This document shows positions 25,801-36,408 of a stretch of 64,000 bases of DNA, piece after piece. The notes below the pieces were generated by a model. The model had not been told where the DNA came from. It ran no database searches and saw only the letters and a list, made by a program, of their open reading frames with translations. The stretch lies in NCBI GenBank assembly GCA_034766995.1, contig CM068322.1:15944310-16008309 (forward strand), read 5' to 3'. The stretch is from Acanthacorydalis orientalis. Taxonomy: Eukaryota; Arthropoda; Insecta; Megaloptera; Corydalidae. The translations under genes were made by a program, and so were the position numbers. Every line of letters starts with the position of its first letter. Position 1 is the stretch's first letter.

Positions 25801-27140
25801 TACAGATATTTTTTCTGTCGACACCTACATCAATCGTAGATAATCTTACTTCAAATTTAATCGGCACTTCTTCAGTAGAATTGACATTAACTATAGAGGA
25901 ATTCTCTAAATGTTGACCGATGTTAACGACAAATCGATTATTATTTGAATTTTGTTTATGAAGTCGTTCGTTTTGATTTGCTGTTGCCTGATCAATCTGT
26001 CGCAATTTCGCGTCGATGCGTTCACATTTACGCAAACTTTTACCAACAGTCACGTCTGGTAACGAATAATATTGGTTTTCTAAATAAGTTGTTACGTACG
26101 GTTCAGTTGAAATCAACTGATCGGCATCAGATTCTCGTTTAGTGGCAGATTTTCCGAATACGGCTCGTGATATCAATTTAGTATTTAATAGTTTTTTTGT
26201 TTTCTGATTCGTTTTAGATTTTTGATAATCTTTTAGTTTATCATTAGTTGATTCGTTAATTTTTGCCGAGTCTTCTATTTGTTCTTGTTTTTTAGAAGAA
26301 GCATTTAATTTAAGATCAGTTGATACAATTACTGGTTTATTAACATTAATTTTCGCATATATCACTTTTTCGTCGCGTATATTCGATTTTGTTTTATTTT
26401 CCAATACTGTTTGTTCTAATTCAATGTGTTCGAATTGATCTGAACAAGAATTTTTACGATTTTCTTTTAATTCGATATCAACAGTAGAAAGTGTATGTTT
26501 ATTATCGTTCACTTCATTTTCGGTTTCTTTGTTTGAACTCTTTTCGAAATCTTCGCATTCAAACACCTCATTTATTTCAACTTCTTCAAACTCTGTTTCT
26601 TTTTCACATATGTTATCACATTCATCTGTGATAGTGATTTCAGGTAAAATTTGATTATTGTTATTTGTATCTTGACGTAATTCTTGATCCTTCAATGCAA
26701 AATTTGTATCGAAAGTAGAACAATTCTCGAGTGGCAGAGAAACGTCAGTATCGTATCTGGAATCAGGATAATAGTTCGGCAAATTCAATCCTAAATTATT
26801 CTCGAATTTCCTCGAAACGTTATCTGAATCGTCGTTCGTTCCACTTGAATAACTAGTACTTTTATTTCGAAAACTAGAATCTAAGCTGTCTATTTCACTC
26901 GGGTACGGCGTTTGTTTTATATATTGTTCTGAAGGACGTTCCGGACATTTATTGAATTGTGGATATGACTGAACAAAGTTATGTGTTACTGCGTTGTCCC
27001 ATGAGTTAATTATAACTTGATCGTACTTTTTCGATATAGCAACTGGTTCCGTAAATGTATTTTCATTAGATGTATGTTCGTCGCCACTTTCAGTAGTTGA
27101 TAGAGGCGGTGATTGATTAAATGTTTGTAGAAATGGAGAT
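22877..27140 (-). CDS. Large last visible exon of an unrecognised long disordered protein
   Basis: This exon encodes about 1,420 residues ending in TAA at 22879-22877. The acceptor is a pyrimidine run ending TTTTTCAG at 27148-27141. The exon's first base (A, 27140) completes an AGA codon begun in the upstream exon, so an in-frame ATG at 27163 lies in the intron and is not the start. The protein is rich in Asn, Ser, Glu, Lys and Asp, with no signal peptide, membrane segment or enzyme motif that I can recognise. Numbered from 27163, the denser blocks are: two VRKIFE units near residues 776 and 803; a basic/aromatic stretch with [20 protein letters not shown] near 821-858; [20 protein letters not shown] near 895-914; [17 protein letters not shown] near 933-950; a third VRK...FFEKEFG unit near 1030-1048; a Ser/Gly patch [16 protein letters not shown] near 1090-1104; and [18 protein letters not shown] near 1138-1155. 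GC is visibly higher than in the flanks and no microsatellite interrupts it. A weak donor (GTAAAT) overlaps the stop, so the reading frame might continue in other isoforms. The function is unknown; a cytoskeletal or signalling scaffold is only a guess. Confidence 0.9.
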
Positions 27141-27627
27141 CTGAAAAATTGAGAAGAACACAATCAATTAAAGTTATTTTTAATATAATATTTGTTTAAT
27201 AATAAATATTTTTCTTTACTATTTGGGTTTTAATAATGGATTCATTATTAAGAAACGGGTTATTTCTATAAATATGAATGTAATTAAAAAAGAGCGATCA
27301 AAAATAATTTATTTTAATAAAAAGGCATATTTTTTTGTAATTATTGATTCTTTGTTAAATTTCAATAAAATTGTTTTAAACAAAAACGCATTTTTGACTT
27401 TTATTTGTATAACAAATAGTAATGCTAAAGTTCATAATTTAATTACATATATTCTTCCTAAACTTATTTAAGTTGTTTTTAACGGTTTAAATGTTTTCAG
27501 ATATTACATGTTCAAGTATTTATTAAAAGAATAGTGTGTAAGCATGTATGTTTGTATTCAACCAGCACGTTTATTCATACAATAGTGCATTCATATTTCT
27601 GTAATAGAAAAAAAATGCACGTACATA

Positions 27628-28443
27628 CGAGAGTCGTTTGATAAGTATGGTAAAAAAGCAAGTCAATTTTGGAAAAAATCGATTTTATTTCTCAACATAG
27701 TCTCCATTGAAGGCTATATACTTGATCCAGCGAGTCTGCAAAATACGCAGTAATGGTGGCGATGACATCCTCATTCGACGAGAATTTCTTCCCACCGAGC
27801 TAAATTTTCAAATTTGGGAAGAGGAAGAAGTCGCAAGTGGTGAAGTCCAGAGAATAGGATGGATGAGGAATCAATTGGAAACCTAAATCGTGCAATTTTG
27901 CCATTGCGACGATCGATTTGTGGGACGGCGCGTTCTCCTGGTGAAAGAACACATTTTTGTGCGTCAAACTTTGCCGTTTTCGTTTCAGCTCTCTTTCAAA
28001 CGGTCCAATTATGTTCCATAATTGTTTCTTGTTATCGTTTTTCCCTTCGTTGATTAGTCGATCAAAATGATTCATTAGGAATCCCAAAAAACAGTGACCG
28101 TCACTTTCCCAGCCGACAAAACGGTCTTCGCTTTCTTCGGCGCACTTTCACCAGTCGTTATCCATTGCTCTAACTGCTGCTTCGACTCAGGTGTATAGTG
28201 ATGGATCCATGTTTCATCCACGGTGACGAATTGTCGCAAAAAGGCCTGTTCGTTTTTTCCATTTATTGCGGAAACTGCTACAATGCTCACTTCAAACATC
28301 TGTAGAGCGTGGACAACGCGTCGCTTCTGACTGAAATTTCACCCATGTTAGTTTTAAAAGCGACACTTGATAGCCATGGACATTACCAAATGAATGATAG
28401 TGCCATATCATAGAAATTTACCAAACTTATCAAACAACCCACG
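27628..28443 (-). mobile_element. Internally deleted irritans-type mariner, inactive
   Basis: An 816-bp Tc1/mariner copy flanked by TA on both sides (27626-27627 and 28444-28445). The inverted ends match over about 28 bases: CGAGAGTCGTTTGATAAGTA on the left, and CGTGGGTTGTTTGATAAGTT reading in from the right. The minus strand keeps the middle and C-terminal part of the transposase. DETWIHHYTPESKQQ carries the first catalytic Asp, TVFWDS the second Asp region, FHQENAPSH follows, and HPSYSLDFTTCDFFLFPNLK carries the D34D motif region, degraded. The N-terminal DNA-binding part is missing: only about 230 bp separate the right end from DETW, and the whole copy is roughly 450 bp shorter than a full element. 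A Trp-to-stop change follows FPNLKI near 27802, and a frameshift precedes the terminal GDYVEK. It lies in an intron of the large gene, in the same orientation. Confidence 0.9.
27800..28299 (-). pseudogene. Mariner transposase fragment
   Basis: Two overlapping frames (28299-28075 and 28087-27800) cover the catalytic region of an irritans-type transposase. The shift between them near 28080 follows the FWDS motif. A TAG replaces the usual Trp after NLK, and a later shift separates the last residues, whose stop is at 27687-27685. The helix-turn-helix domain is absent. It cannot make a working transposase. Confidence 0.88.
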
Positions 28444-28789
28444 TACATTATATTTCATACATAGTAAGTATTTCGTACTAATTGTCAAAAGTTATTATGT
28501 AATTCAGAATTTCGAAATCAATACTGCAAATCCGTGGACGCATTCCACGATTGTACTTTTTTTGCTGAACAACAAAACACATTCTTGCGGATGGTATTTC
28601 GACCTGAAACACCGCAACACAAACTTCTGCGAATTTCGGCCTTATTAGTTAGCTGTAATGTTAATCTAAATATATTATCATTATACAAGTTCAGTTGCTT
28701 AGATAATTGACAGTACTTTTTCTACGGACATAAAAAAGACAGCATCTATTTATCTTCTGTAAATAACGAGTGATGACGATGTATTATAC

Positions 28790-28791
<2 letters not shown>

Positions 28792-28840
<49 letters not shown>
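28792..28840. repeat. (TA)24
   Basis: Uninterrupted intronic array. Confidence 0.95.
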
Positions 28841-28843
<3 letters not shown>

Positions 28844-29540
28844 CATATATGTTAATCAAGAATTTGTGCCTTCGAAACGCTCACAAAATGATCCAAGGTG
28901 TTTAAAATTTCAATACATGAGCATTGCAGATGTTCACCATATACATAGTGCCCGTATATGAAAAGTATTATCTCGCTTATCATGTAAAAGTTAGATGTTT
29001 GTTGTAGATATGTGTTTCTTAGATGTGTCTTTCATAGTAGAAACACGCTGAGTGTGAGATTGTGCAATCAGAATACCAGAATGTGTTCTCTGCGGGAATA
29101 CAAATGTAGAAAGTTTTCAAATAACTTTATACAGTCAAGAATACGTTTTGTCGTATATATATATTCAGTGAAATTAATATTAATACGTTTGTAAAAATAT
29201 AATAATAATAGTTTACTCTATTCGATATATGTTTACCTGACTATATCTTGACAATAAATAATATCTGTATTTATGTGCCTGTATATATTCTTGTATATAT
29301 ATTTATGGGTGGTGTAAGATGGTCGAAATTACACTAACATTCAATTTGGTTAAAATTAAATTTACACGTCAGCCACGTTTCTTATTAAAAGATAAAATAA
29401 TTCACGCAGAGATAGTAACTTAATATCATGTAACATTGTGTTCATTTCGTTACCTAAGTATAAAGTTATTCGCTACATACTGTCCGATTGGATTTTTGAT
29501 GATATGAATATCGTTACAGTTATATTGCCAAATTTCATTT

Positions 29541-29544
<4 letters not shown>

Positions 29545-29585
<41 letters not shown>

Positions 29586-29586
29586 A
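29545..29586. repeat. (CA)/(TA)n(TG)
   Basis: TA run with TATG tail, intronic. Confidence 0.92.
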
Positions 29587-30027
29587 CATGCGTATGAACA
29601 CGCACCTTTATCTGCGCTACATTGTAATTAAAACTCTTTGTTATTTAAATTGAAAACGAGAACAGTAGTTACAGCGGCATTAGATAAAAGCGTTTACGGG
29701 TTGGCAATATTTCACATGATTTTAAGGTTTTATGATGTATTTACTGTACAACAAATTTTTATCTATGGACATAAATTTGCGTTTAAAGTTACCTTGATAT
29801 AAATATATATTTAAAAAAGGATATAAAGTATGAAATATATCATCAGTTAACATAAAAATACGTTTTGAAAAAGTTTCGTAATACAAATGTACTCCAGATT
29901 CAAAGCTTATTTATAGATCAAGACATATATTTTCTTATATTATTTTTCACACGTTATAATACTTCAGTTAACAAGTTAATTTACACTTGAATTTTAAAAT
30001 ATTATATTTAAAAAAATAAAGTTATAA

Positions 30028-30029
<2 letters not shown>

Positions 30030-30107
<78 letters not shown>
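30030..30107. repeat. (AT)39
   Basis: One of the longest uninterrupted AT arrays in the window. Confidence 0.95.
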
Positions 30108-30108
<1 letters not shown>

Positions 30109-30435
30109 CAACAACCCTTAACTTAGATTATCAAATTAATGTTCAATAACATCATTAAAGAATTTAAACAATATTTCGAACTTACGTTCAAGTTATATTA
30201 TTTTACTTCGGTTTTTTAAATTTTATGTAAGAATTGGAATAAAAAAAATTGATAGATTAATTTTTGTGTTAAATTAAATAATACATGTCGAAAAGGCAAG
30301 TAAAGCTGTCTTAAAAACTAATAGTTCAATATTTAGCAGTTAACCATTTAAAGCTAGCTTACTACAATTATTTTATGCTATAAAGAATATCAAAGTAATT
30401 TAACTTAACATATTGATAATACTGCAACTTTATCT

Positions 30436-30490
30436 ATGAATATATTAATAATCTATTAATATATTCATCTATTATCTCTGAATATATTAA
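30436..30490. repeat. 15-bp palindrome plus third copy
   Basis: Arms ATGAATATATTAATA (30436-30450) and its complement (30454-30468), with a further direct copy of TGAATATATTAATAATC just downstream, next to an (AT)n array. Confidence 0.7.
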
Positions 30491-30495
30491 TAATC

Positions 30496-30496
<1 letters not shown>

Positions 30497-30543
<47 letters not shown>
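30497..30543. repeat. (TA)23
   Basis: Adjacent to the 15-bp palindrome at 30436. Confidence 0.95.
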
Positions 30544-30544
<1 letters not shown>

Positions 30545-30719
30545 TTAATGTGGTAAGACAGAAGAGATTTAAAGATTACTTCACGCAATATTCCTTCCAC
30601 AATCAAGCAGTTTAGAGAGTTGTATTTCCAGGTTCCAACAAATGTTCTTCGATTTGAATAAATAATATTTGTGTTACGACTGTTTACAAGACATTTGAAG
30701 AAACGTATTCATATCAAAA

Positions 30720-31070
30720 TGTTCACCCTTTTAAAGAAGGTTATTGAAGGTTACGGTTACAGTACAATATAATTTTTTTCATGAGTATTTCAGTACGACC
30801 CGTAAATCAAAAGCCAAAGCCTCCATTAAATAACGATCATCTTTATCTGATCTCGAAGAACAAGAATATCATGTTTCAGGTAAAGACTATATTGTTTGTA
30901 TTTTTCGACACTAAAAGTATTGTGCATCCTGAGTATCATCTAGCGGAAGAGACGCTCAACCAATACTTCCAAAAGAATATTTTGAAACTGTTGGGAAAAA
31001 TGTACATCGTAAAAAAACTGAGTTATGATCATATAAGTAAATTCTTCATCATAACTTTTCTTTCATTCAG
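30720..31070 (+). pseudogene. Degenerate mariner transposase fragment
   Basis: An ORF at 30781-31173 contains QVKTILFVFFDTKSIVHPEY, then HLAEETLNQYFQKNILKLLG. This matches the region around the second catalytic Asp of mariner transposases (VKTML.VFFD.KGIVH...TVN..YY...L..L). Just upstream, in another frame near 30780-30810, is a worn VFQYDP-type sequence that normally follows the first Asp motif; its Trp codon is TGA. Several stops and shifts are present and no terminal repeats are recognised. The rest of the ORF has no visible homology. It lies in the 5.5-kb intron of the large gene, on the opposite strand. Confidence 0.65.
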
Positions 31071-31324
31071 TGTTGTCAGTAAAGCTGATTTTGGTTCAAA
31101 AATAAACCCCAATAGTGAAACTTCAACCCTATTCTCTAGATTTATTTTAACAAAATTAAAAAAGTTTTTTTGAAAAACAAATCAATTGAAATAAGTAAAA
31201 CGATTACTATTTTATACATTCACAATAAATATATATGTTCTTGACTTAATTTTTGAATTATATTTTCTAAAACTATTCGGTGAAATCGAAAGATTATTAT
31301 ATGTATAAATATAATCATACATGC

Positions 31325-31326
<2 letters not shown>

Positions 31327-31390
<64 letters not shown>
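31327..31390. repeat. (AT)n
   Basis: Ends in TGTATGTCTG. Confidence 0.95.
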
Positions 31391-31392
<2 letters not shown>

Positions 31393-32253
31393 CTGTATAT
31401 GCATACATAAATACTTGAACACACATACATGTTGGAATTGATGTTTTATTAGATAAACGTTTTCATATAATAAATCACCGTATAAACTAGTGAATAAAGT
31501 ACTATAATTTGTTTAAAAAAAATTATTTCGACAAACTGTTAGTAGTTAAAAGTGATAGACACTTAACATTAACAATTCGGTATTATCAATGGTATAATAT
31601 ACATACGCATTTTATAGCTGTTGAAAACATTTAGCATTATTTTGAATAATTTAAAAAAGACAGTTAAAAAATTGTTATTTTTTAGTATTACAATATTTTT
31701 ATTCTTTTTAAATATTTCGTTTTCTTTTCATTTTTTTATAACATAAATTTTCATACAATCACTTTTAATGATTGATATTTATATTTATCTATATAAAAGT
31801 TCTTTACCCGAAGTGAAAATTCGTATTTTTTAAATAATGTACAGATGTCATTCAGTTTTAATTTCGCTCATCGTTAAGTTGAAAACTTTTTTATTTTTAA
31901 CTTTACATCTCTTTAAAATTTTATTTTTTCAGATTCATAAATGCACATATACAAACTAAAATAATTATTTCGTTTACGTTGTGTTAATGTAAATGATTGC
32001 TTTTGAAAGGAAACAGTCTTAAATTGTTTTATAATCGAGTTTTGATAACTTTTTTTCTGTTTAAAGATATTTTTCGTGCTGCTTAAAATATAAAACCAAT
32101 TCAAGATAATTCATTTAGATGATTCAACTTTTGATAAAATTTTAATTTATCATTTAAACTTCAAGGAAATTTATAATTTTGTATAGTACATGTGTTAAAT
32201 TTTATATATTGTAAATTTTTGTTTTAAAGGAAATTGTAATTTGGCCAGTTTGT

Positions 32254-32256
<3 letters not shown>

Positions 32257-32315
<59 letters not shown>
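32257..32315. repeat. (AT)29
   Basis: Uninterrupted intronic array. Confidence 0.95.
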
Positions 32316-32316
<1 letters not shown>

Positions 32317-32528
32317 CAAAATACATTCGTGTTTGATATAAATCTGTAATATTTCTAAAATACTATTAGAATTTACGATAATTTATTGAAATAATTAAAT
32401 TGAATTACACACATATATCACTTAATATTGAACTTTGGGGTTATCGACGCTATATATCTATTTCAAATAATGTCTTCCCAATGTATTAGTTAGTACTTAA
32501 TATTTTTCTTATAATAGTAAATCCATGC

Positions 32529-32583
32529 GTATATGTATGTATGTATACATATATATATATATATATGTTCATACGTATATACG
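32529..32583. repeat. (TATG)n(AT)n
   Basis: Mixed ATGT and AT units. Confidence 0.9.
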
Positions 32584-32667
32584 TAAAGCTTATAAGAATT
32601 CGACGATACCGCAAAACGTGATCATAAAATTAAAAACAACGACGACGACGTTGCCGCATTACATTAC

Positions 32668-32843
32668 CTCTCCTTAAAGGAACCCTTATCGATCAACCTC
32701 GCCCTCGGAATCAGCTGTGATCGCCTTTTACTGGCGCTACCATCATCGCGATGATGTTGAATGTTCAAGTCCGTGTAGATGTCTTCTCGTGTCACTGCCA
32801 ACGACCTCGACCGGCGTAATGTCGGCGGAACGTTTGATTGTAT
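32668..32843 (-). CDS. Internal coding exon of the same minus-strand gene (176 bp)
   Basis: The acceptor ACATATTTCAG precedes 32843 and the donor GAGAG|GTAATG follows 32668. The exon enters in phase 0 and leaves with two bases (AG) that join the A at 27140 to make Arg. It encodes 58 residues starting IQSNVPPTLRRSRSLAVTRE, followed by DIYTDLN, a His/Arg/Asp stretch, then KRRSQLIPRARLIDKGSFKE. The Arg-Arg-Ser-Arg-Ser and RRSQLIPRAR patches are basic and would suit phosphorylation or binding of an acidic partner, but no domain is recognised. GC content is far above the surrounding intron DNA. The intron to the next exon is about 5.5 kb and holds two mariner remnants. Intron lengths of 2.8 and 5.5 kb fit an insect gene with large introns. 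Confidence 0.82.
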
Positions 32844-33351
32844 CTGAAATATGTATTTCTTGAATTCAGAAACCGGAAAATGAGACATTAGATTATATTA
32901 ACGTGACGATAATACTTTGTCCAGAGACTAGTTTGTTTTATGTCATGATATCAATTTAGAGACTGAATAATGTTGAGACTGAATAGTGGTTTGTGAGACT
33001 GAATAGAGGTTTCACACTTTATATAGTTGGCCGAGTTAAATAAAAATGTAGATAAGGTTTTTAGTATAATGAGATATTAATAAAAAGGTCTTTAATCATT
33101 TTAAATACATTCTTGAAATAAATATCACATAAAAGTATCTATTTTATAAATATTATTGTCATATATTTTATTTTGAACTAAGAAATTTGAATATTTTAAA
33201 AATTAAAACATTTAAAATAATTCACAGTACTTGCACACTTTCTAGATTGAACTTTCAACAAATGTTATTAGAATTTTTTAATATAGGCTTTAGTCGTCTA
33301 TTCATTTTTTACAGCGCTTAAAAAACTAGTTTCCTATTCATAAATTATATG

Positions 33352-33355
<4 letters not shown>

Positions 33356-33399
<44 letters not shown>

Positions 33400-33417
33400 G
33401 TATGTGTGCGTGTGTGT
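33356..33417. repeat. (TA)n(TG)n
   Basis: TA run with a TGTGTGCGTGTGTG tail. Confidence 0.95.
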
Positions 33418-33769
33418 CCTGTTTTTTTACACACGGAAGTGAAATACGAGTCCCCAATGGTAATATAATACAATGATTTTAGACAGCACAGAATCATGAT
33501 AATATGTATGTTAGAAATAACAGCAAGAGGTTGAAAAAAATAAATGAAATATCAAAATAAACAGAAATTATAGACAAAATAAGAAAAGTAAGATTTAAAA
33601 TGTAGATAAATAGGATATAATGCAACAATAATTATTACCTTGAAGTCAAAAAATATTAAAGCACTTAAATAATTTATTAGAAATGTGTGCATAAAAGCAC
33701 TGAACAATTTCAGTTGAAATAATTTTCAATAGGTTTTTATTCAGTATACAATCTTTAATGTGATGTGGA

Positions 33770-33771
<2 letters not shown>

Positions 33772-33829
<58 letters not shown>

Positions 33830-33836
33830 GTGTGTG
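33772..33836. repeat. (AT)n(GT)n
   Basis: Abuts the left end of mariner derivative copy 1. Confidence 0.95.
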
Positions 33837-34315
33837 ATTGGTAGGAAAATAATTGCGGTTTTCGTTTTCTGGATAAATCGTATTTTTTTCAATGAAAGTG
33901 TCATTTCATCGTGTCCGTGTTAATATCATTTTAAAGTGTATTTTTTGGTCTGTATTTTGGTAACATCGACATTGGTTTTATTATTAATTTCGATTCAAAT
34001 TGGGCAATTAAATTAAAAATGGAAAAGAAGCAAATAAGAACATTTTTTTACCACCAGTTTTGAGTCCAAAACTGGTGATAAATCTGTAGAAACTGCTCGT
34101 TAATTAAACGATACTTTTGGTGTGAGGACTGTTAAGAAACGTACGGTGCAACGTAAGGCGTTAGTTGAATCATAATCATGCATAACAATTCGATAACTTC
34201 CACAAAAGTTAGGCGTTAACCATTCATCAGTTCTGGACCGCTTCAAATAAATAATGTATAAAGTTGTATATGAATATGAAGATTATAAACCGCAATTATT
34301 TTTCTACCAACCTAA
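33832..34315 (+). mobile_element. Hsmar1/cecropia-like mariner deletion derivative, copy 1
   Basis: About 480 bp. The right end (AACCGCAATTATTTTTCTAC then CAACCTAA) is the inverted repeat typical of Hsmar1-like mariners and is followed by TA at 34316-34317. The left end (GGTAGGAAAATAATTGCGG) is worn and runs straight into a TG microsatellite, so the exact boundary is uncertain by a few bases. Inside, on the plus strand from ATG 34019, are remains of the transposase N-terminus: MEKKQIRT, then TGDKSVETAR, LNDTFGVRTVKKRTVQ and LGVNHSSVLDRFK in shifting frames with stops. The catalytic part is deleted and the N-terminal segment runs directly into the right end. Confidence 0.85.
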
Positions 34316-34940
34316 TAGATATTGGTAATGATCGTATCTATCAATTAGGAACTATTAAAGTGTTCTTAAATATTTACGAAAATATCTAATATAGAGTAAT
34401 AGTAGTTACAATAGGAAAAAATATAAACTACTTTTTAATAATTATCCACAACCTTCCACAAGTTGTATATAAAACAAACTCTGGTTGATAATAGATGTAA
34501 TTTATTTTTTAGTAGAGAATCATTTTTAGAAAATTTACTTAACAGAATTCTAAATTTTTTTATTGTTATTTAATATTTCAGTTGTTATAGTTTTTTTTAG
34601 TATTAGTTTTTTCTTTATGTAAGGTAATTATAAAACTCCCAAATATAATTTTATTTTAAATGCAAACGAAATGCATGACATTAAAAAAATACACAATTTA
34701 TAAAATACGATTAAGGGCATTCTCTATTATTCCAGTAAACAGTGAATCTTTCTGATTTTAAATTACAAGAGGTGTTTAGAAAATATTTTTTTTAAAAATA
34801 CATTTTAAAAATCTGAAAATATTATTTATTTTTAAAATAAGTTTATTTGTATTTAATTATCATTTTTATGATCGGTTTTTTTTTATGGTACTAAATCGTA
34901 TCAAAAAAATTCTGAATATGACAGGCATAGTACAGAAAAG

Positions 34941-35009
34941 ATTGACAGTTCAATATTCAGTTAGTCCAGTTACCATAAAAATAATTTGAATTGAGATTGA
35001 ACTGTCAAT
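34941..35009. repeat. 14-bp inverted repeat, 41-bp spacer
   Basis: ATTGACAGTTCAAT at 34941 and its exact complement at 34996. Could be the ends of a very small element or chance. Confidence 0.5.
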
Positions 35010-35662
35010 GTTTGTTAGGTTGATATTGTACGTTGCGTGAAGAATTTGAAAAAAAAGTTTGTTTGATGGATACAGTTACAATTCGATTCAAATAAGTATT
35101 TTTAAATGAAACATTTCAAATCTCAGTGCACGTCATCAGTGTATTTATAAAATAAAATTTAATTTTGATCATATTTCAGAAACTAATCCCAACCTATTTT
35201 GATATCCAAAATAGGAAATAGGGATAAATACAATATTAATGTACATTTTATATGAATATCATGATTAAGTATTTGAGAATAATATTAACTATTTAAATGC
35301 TAATGTTAAATTATAATTTCAAATGATATTTAAAAAACTATAATTTACACTGAATGTTAAATCTTCGGATAAAAAACTAGGTAACTAAAAATGGGTAACT
35401 TTAATCACGCAATATTTATATACATATGTGACATTTTAGTTATCGTGATTTTTTTTAAGAAGAATATCCGTTTTATTCATTCTCTCTATCCAAACGTCTC
35501 TGTCATGACTGAAAAGTATCTGTTACAGTAGCGTTTTTAAAATAAAACTTGAACTCTGAACTACAAAAAAATGCGTATAAATTACATAATGTAAATGTCT
35601 TATAGAAACCAACGTATAACTTTTTCAGAAAATCACTTTACTGGACAGTTTTATAATCGTAC

Positions 35663-35819
35663 CTCTTCGTCAAAATGATCCTCATCGAGATGATGGTGGC
35701 GGTGCTGGTCATAGAACGTGCTCTTATGGTGCAAATCTATCTCTGACGGATATTTTGTATACGTCCGACCTTTATCGTTAACTCTATTATTCTTGTTGTT
35801 GCGTGTTAGTTCGTTGTTG
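35663..35819 (-). CDS. Upstream coding exon of the same minus-strand gene (157 bp)
   Basis: The acceptor TTCATTTACAG ends at 35820 and the donor GAAGAG|GTACGA lies at 35663/35662. The exon starts with the third base of a codon (C) and ends in phase 0, which matches the phase-0 start of the exon at 32843. It encodes about 52 residues: an Asn/Arg-rich start (NNELTRNNKNNRVNDKGRTY), then TKYPSEIDLHHKSTFYDQ, then a His- and Asp/Glu-rich end (HRHHHLDEDHFDEE). The preceding exon must end in phase 2. I could not identify it, nor the start codon or promoter, so the 5' end of the gene is missing from this annotation. An ATG at 35902 lies upstream of the acceptor and is probably intronic. Confidence 0.75.
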
Positions 35820-36084
35820 CTGTAAATGAAAGAAATGATAAGATTTTTTTTGTGCCTTATTTCCGCCCTCGCGCACGCAATACTACAACTTTTAAAATGC
35901 ATATATTAAGTTAATCGGTATGTGATTACCATTAAGTTTCACTGTAAGAAATGTTTTAAAAGAAAAGGAATGTGGGCAGAACAGTATATATTTATTTTTT
36001 ATGAATCCGCATTTAATGCTTTTTTTAGTCAAGTATATAATTTTATCCACATATTACTTCATTTTTTTTACATTACTATTAAAA

Positions 36085-36089
<5 letters not shown>

Positions 36090-36157
<68 letters not shown>
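36090..36157. repeat. (TA)n
   Basis: One TATG variant at about 36124. Confidence 0.95.
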
Positions 36158-36158
<1 letters not shown>

Positions 36159-36260
36159 TAGTAGCTATTTAAATTATTTAAACTTACTTGAAAGTGGCAT
36201 GCTTAAAAAAATGTAAATAAAATAATGTAAGTTGTTACAAAATTGTTGAAATAAGTGATG

Positions 36261-36267
<7 letters not shown>

Positions 36268-36315
<48 letters not shown>
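36268..36315. repeat. (TA)23
   Basis: Uninterrupted array. Confidence 0.95.
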
Positions 36316-36317
<2 letters not shown>

Positions 36318-36408
36318 CTAAGAAAATACTAAAATAGGATTTATTTTTGATTGTTTCATTGCGCAAGAGACCAAGTAAATAGTAAAACAAAGTTATTCTA
36401 TTGATCTA

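Larger units (their letters stand above)
27141..32667 (-). other. Intron of the minus-strand gene
   Basis: Bounded by donor GTAATG at 32667 and acceptor TTTTTCAG at 27141. It contains a deleted irritans-type mariner, a degenerate mariner fragment near 30.7-31.1 kb, five or more (AT)n arrays and a 15-bp palindrome at 30436. No coding sequence of the host gene was recognised inside it. Confidence 0.75.
32844..35662 (-). other. Intron of the minus-strand gene
   Basis: Bounded by donor GTACGA at 35662 and acceptor CATATTTCAG at 32844. It contains a mariner deletion derivative, two compound microsatellites and an inverted repeat at 34941-35009. No host exon was recognised. Confidence 0.7.

Noticed and set aside
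22972..26142. Several plus-strand ORFs of 60-135 codons
   Set aside because: All are antisense shadows of the large minus-strand exon.
27140..27163. ATG at 27163 as start of the large protein
   Set aside because: It lies upstream of a clear acceptor whose phase fits the exon at 32668, so it is intronic.
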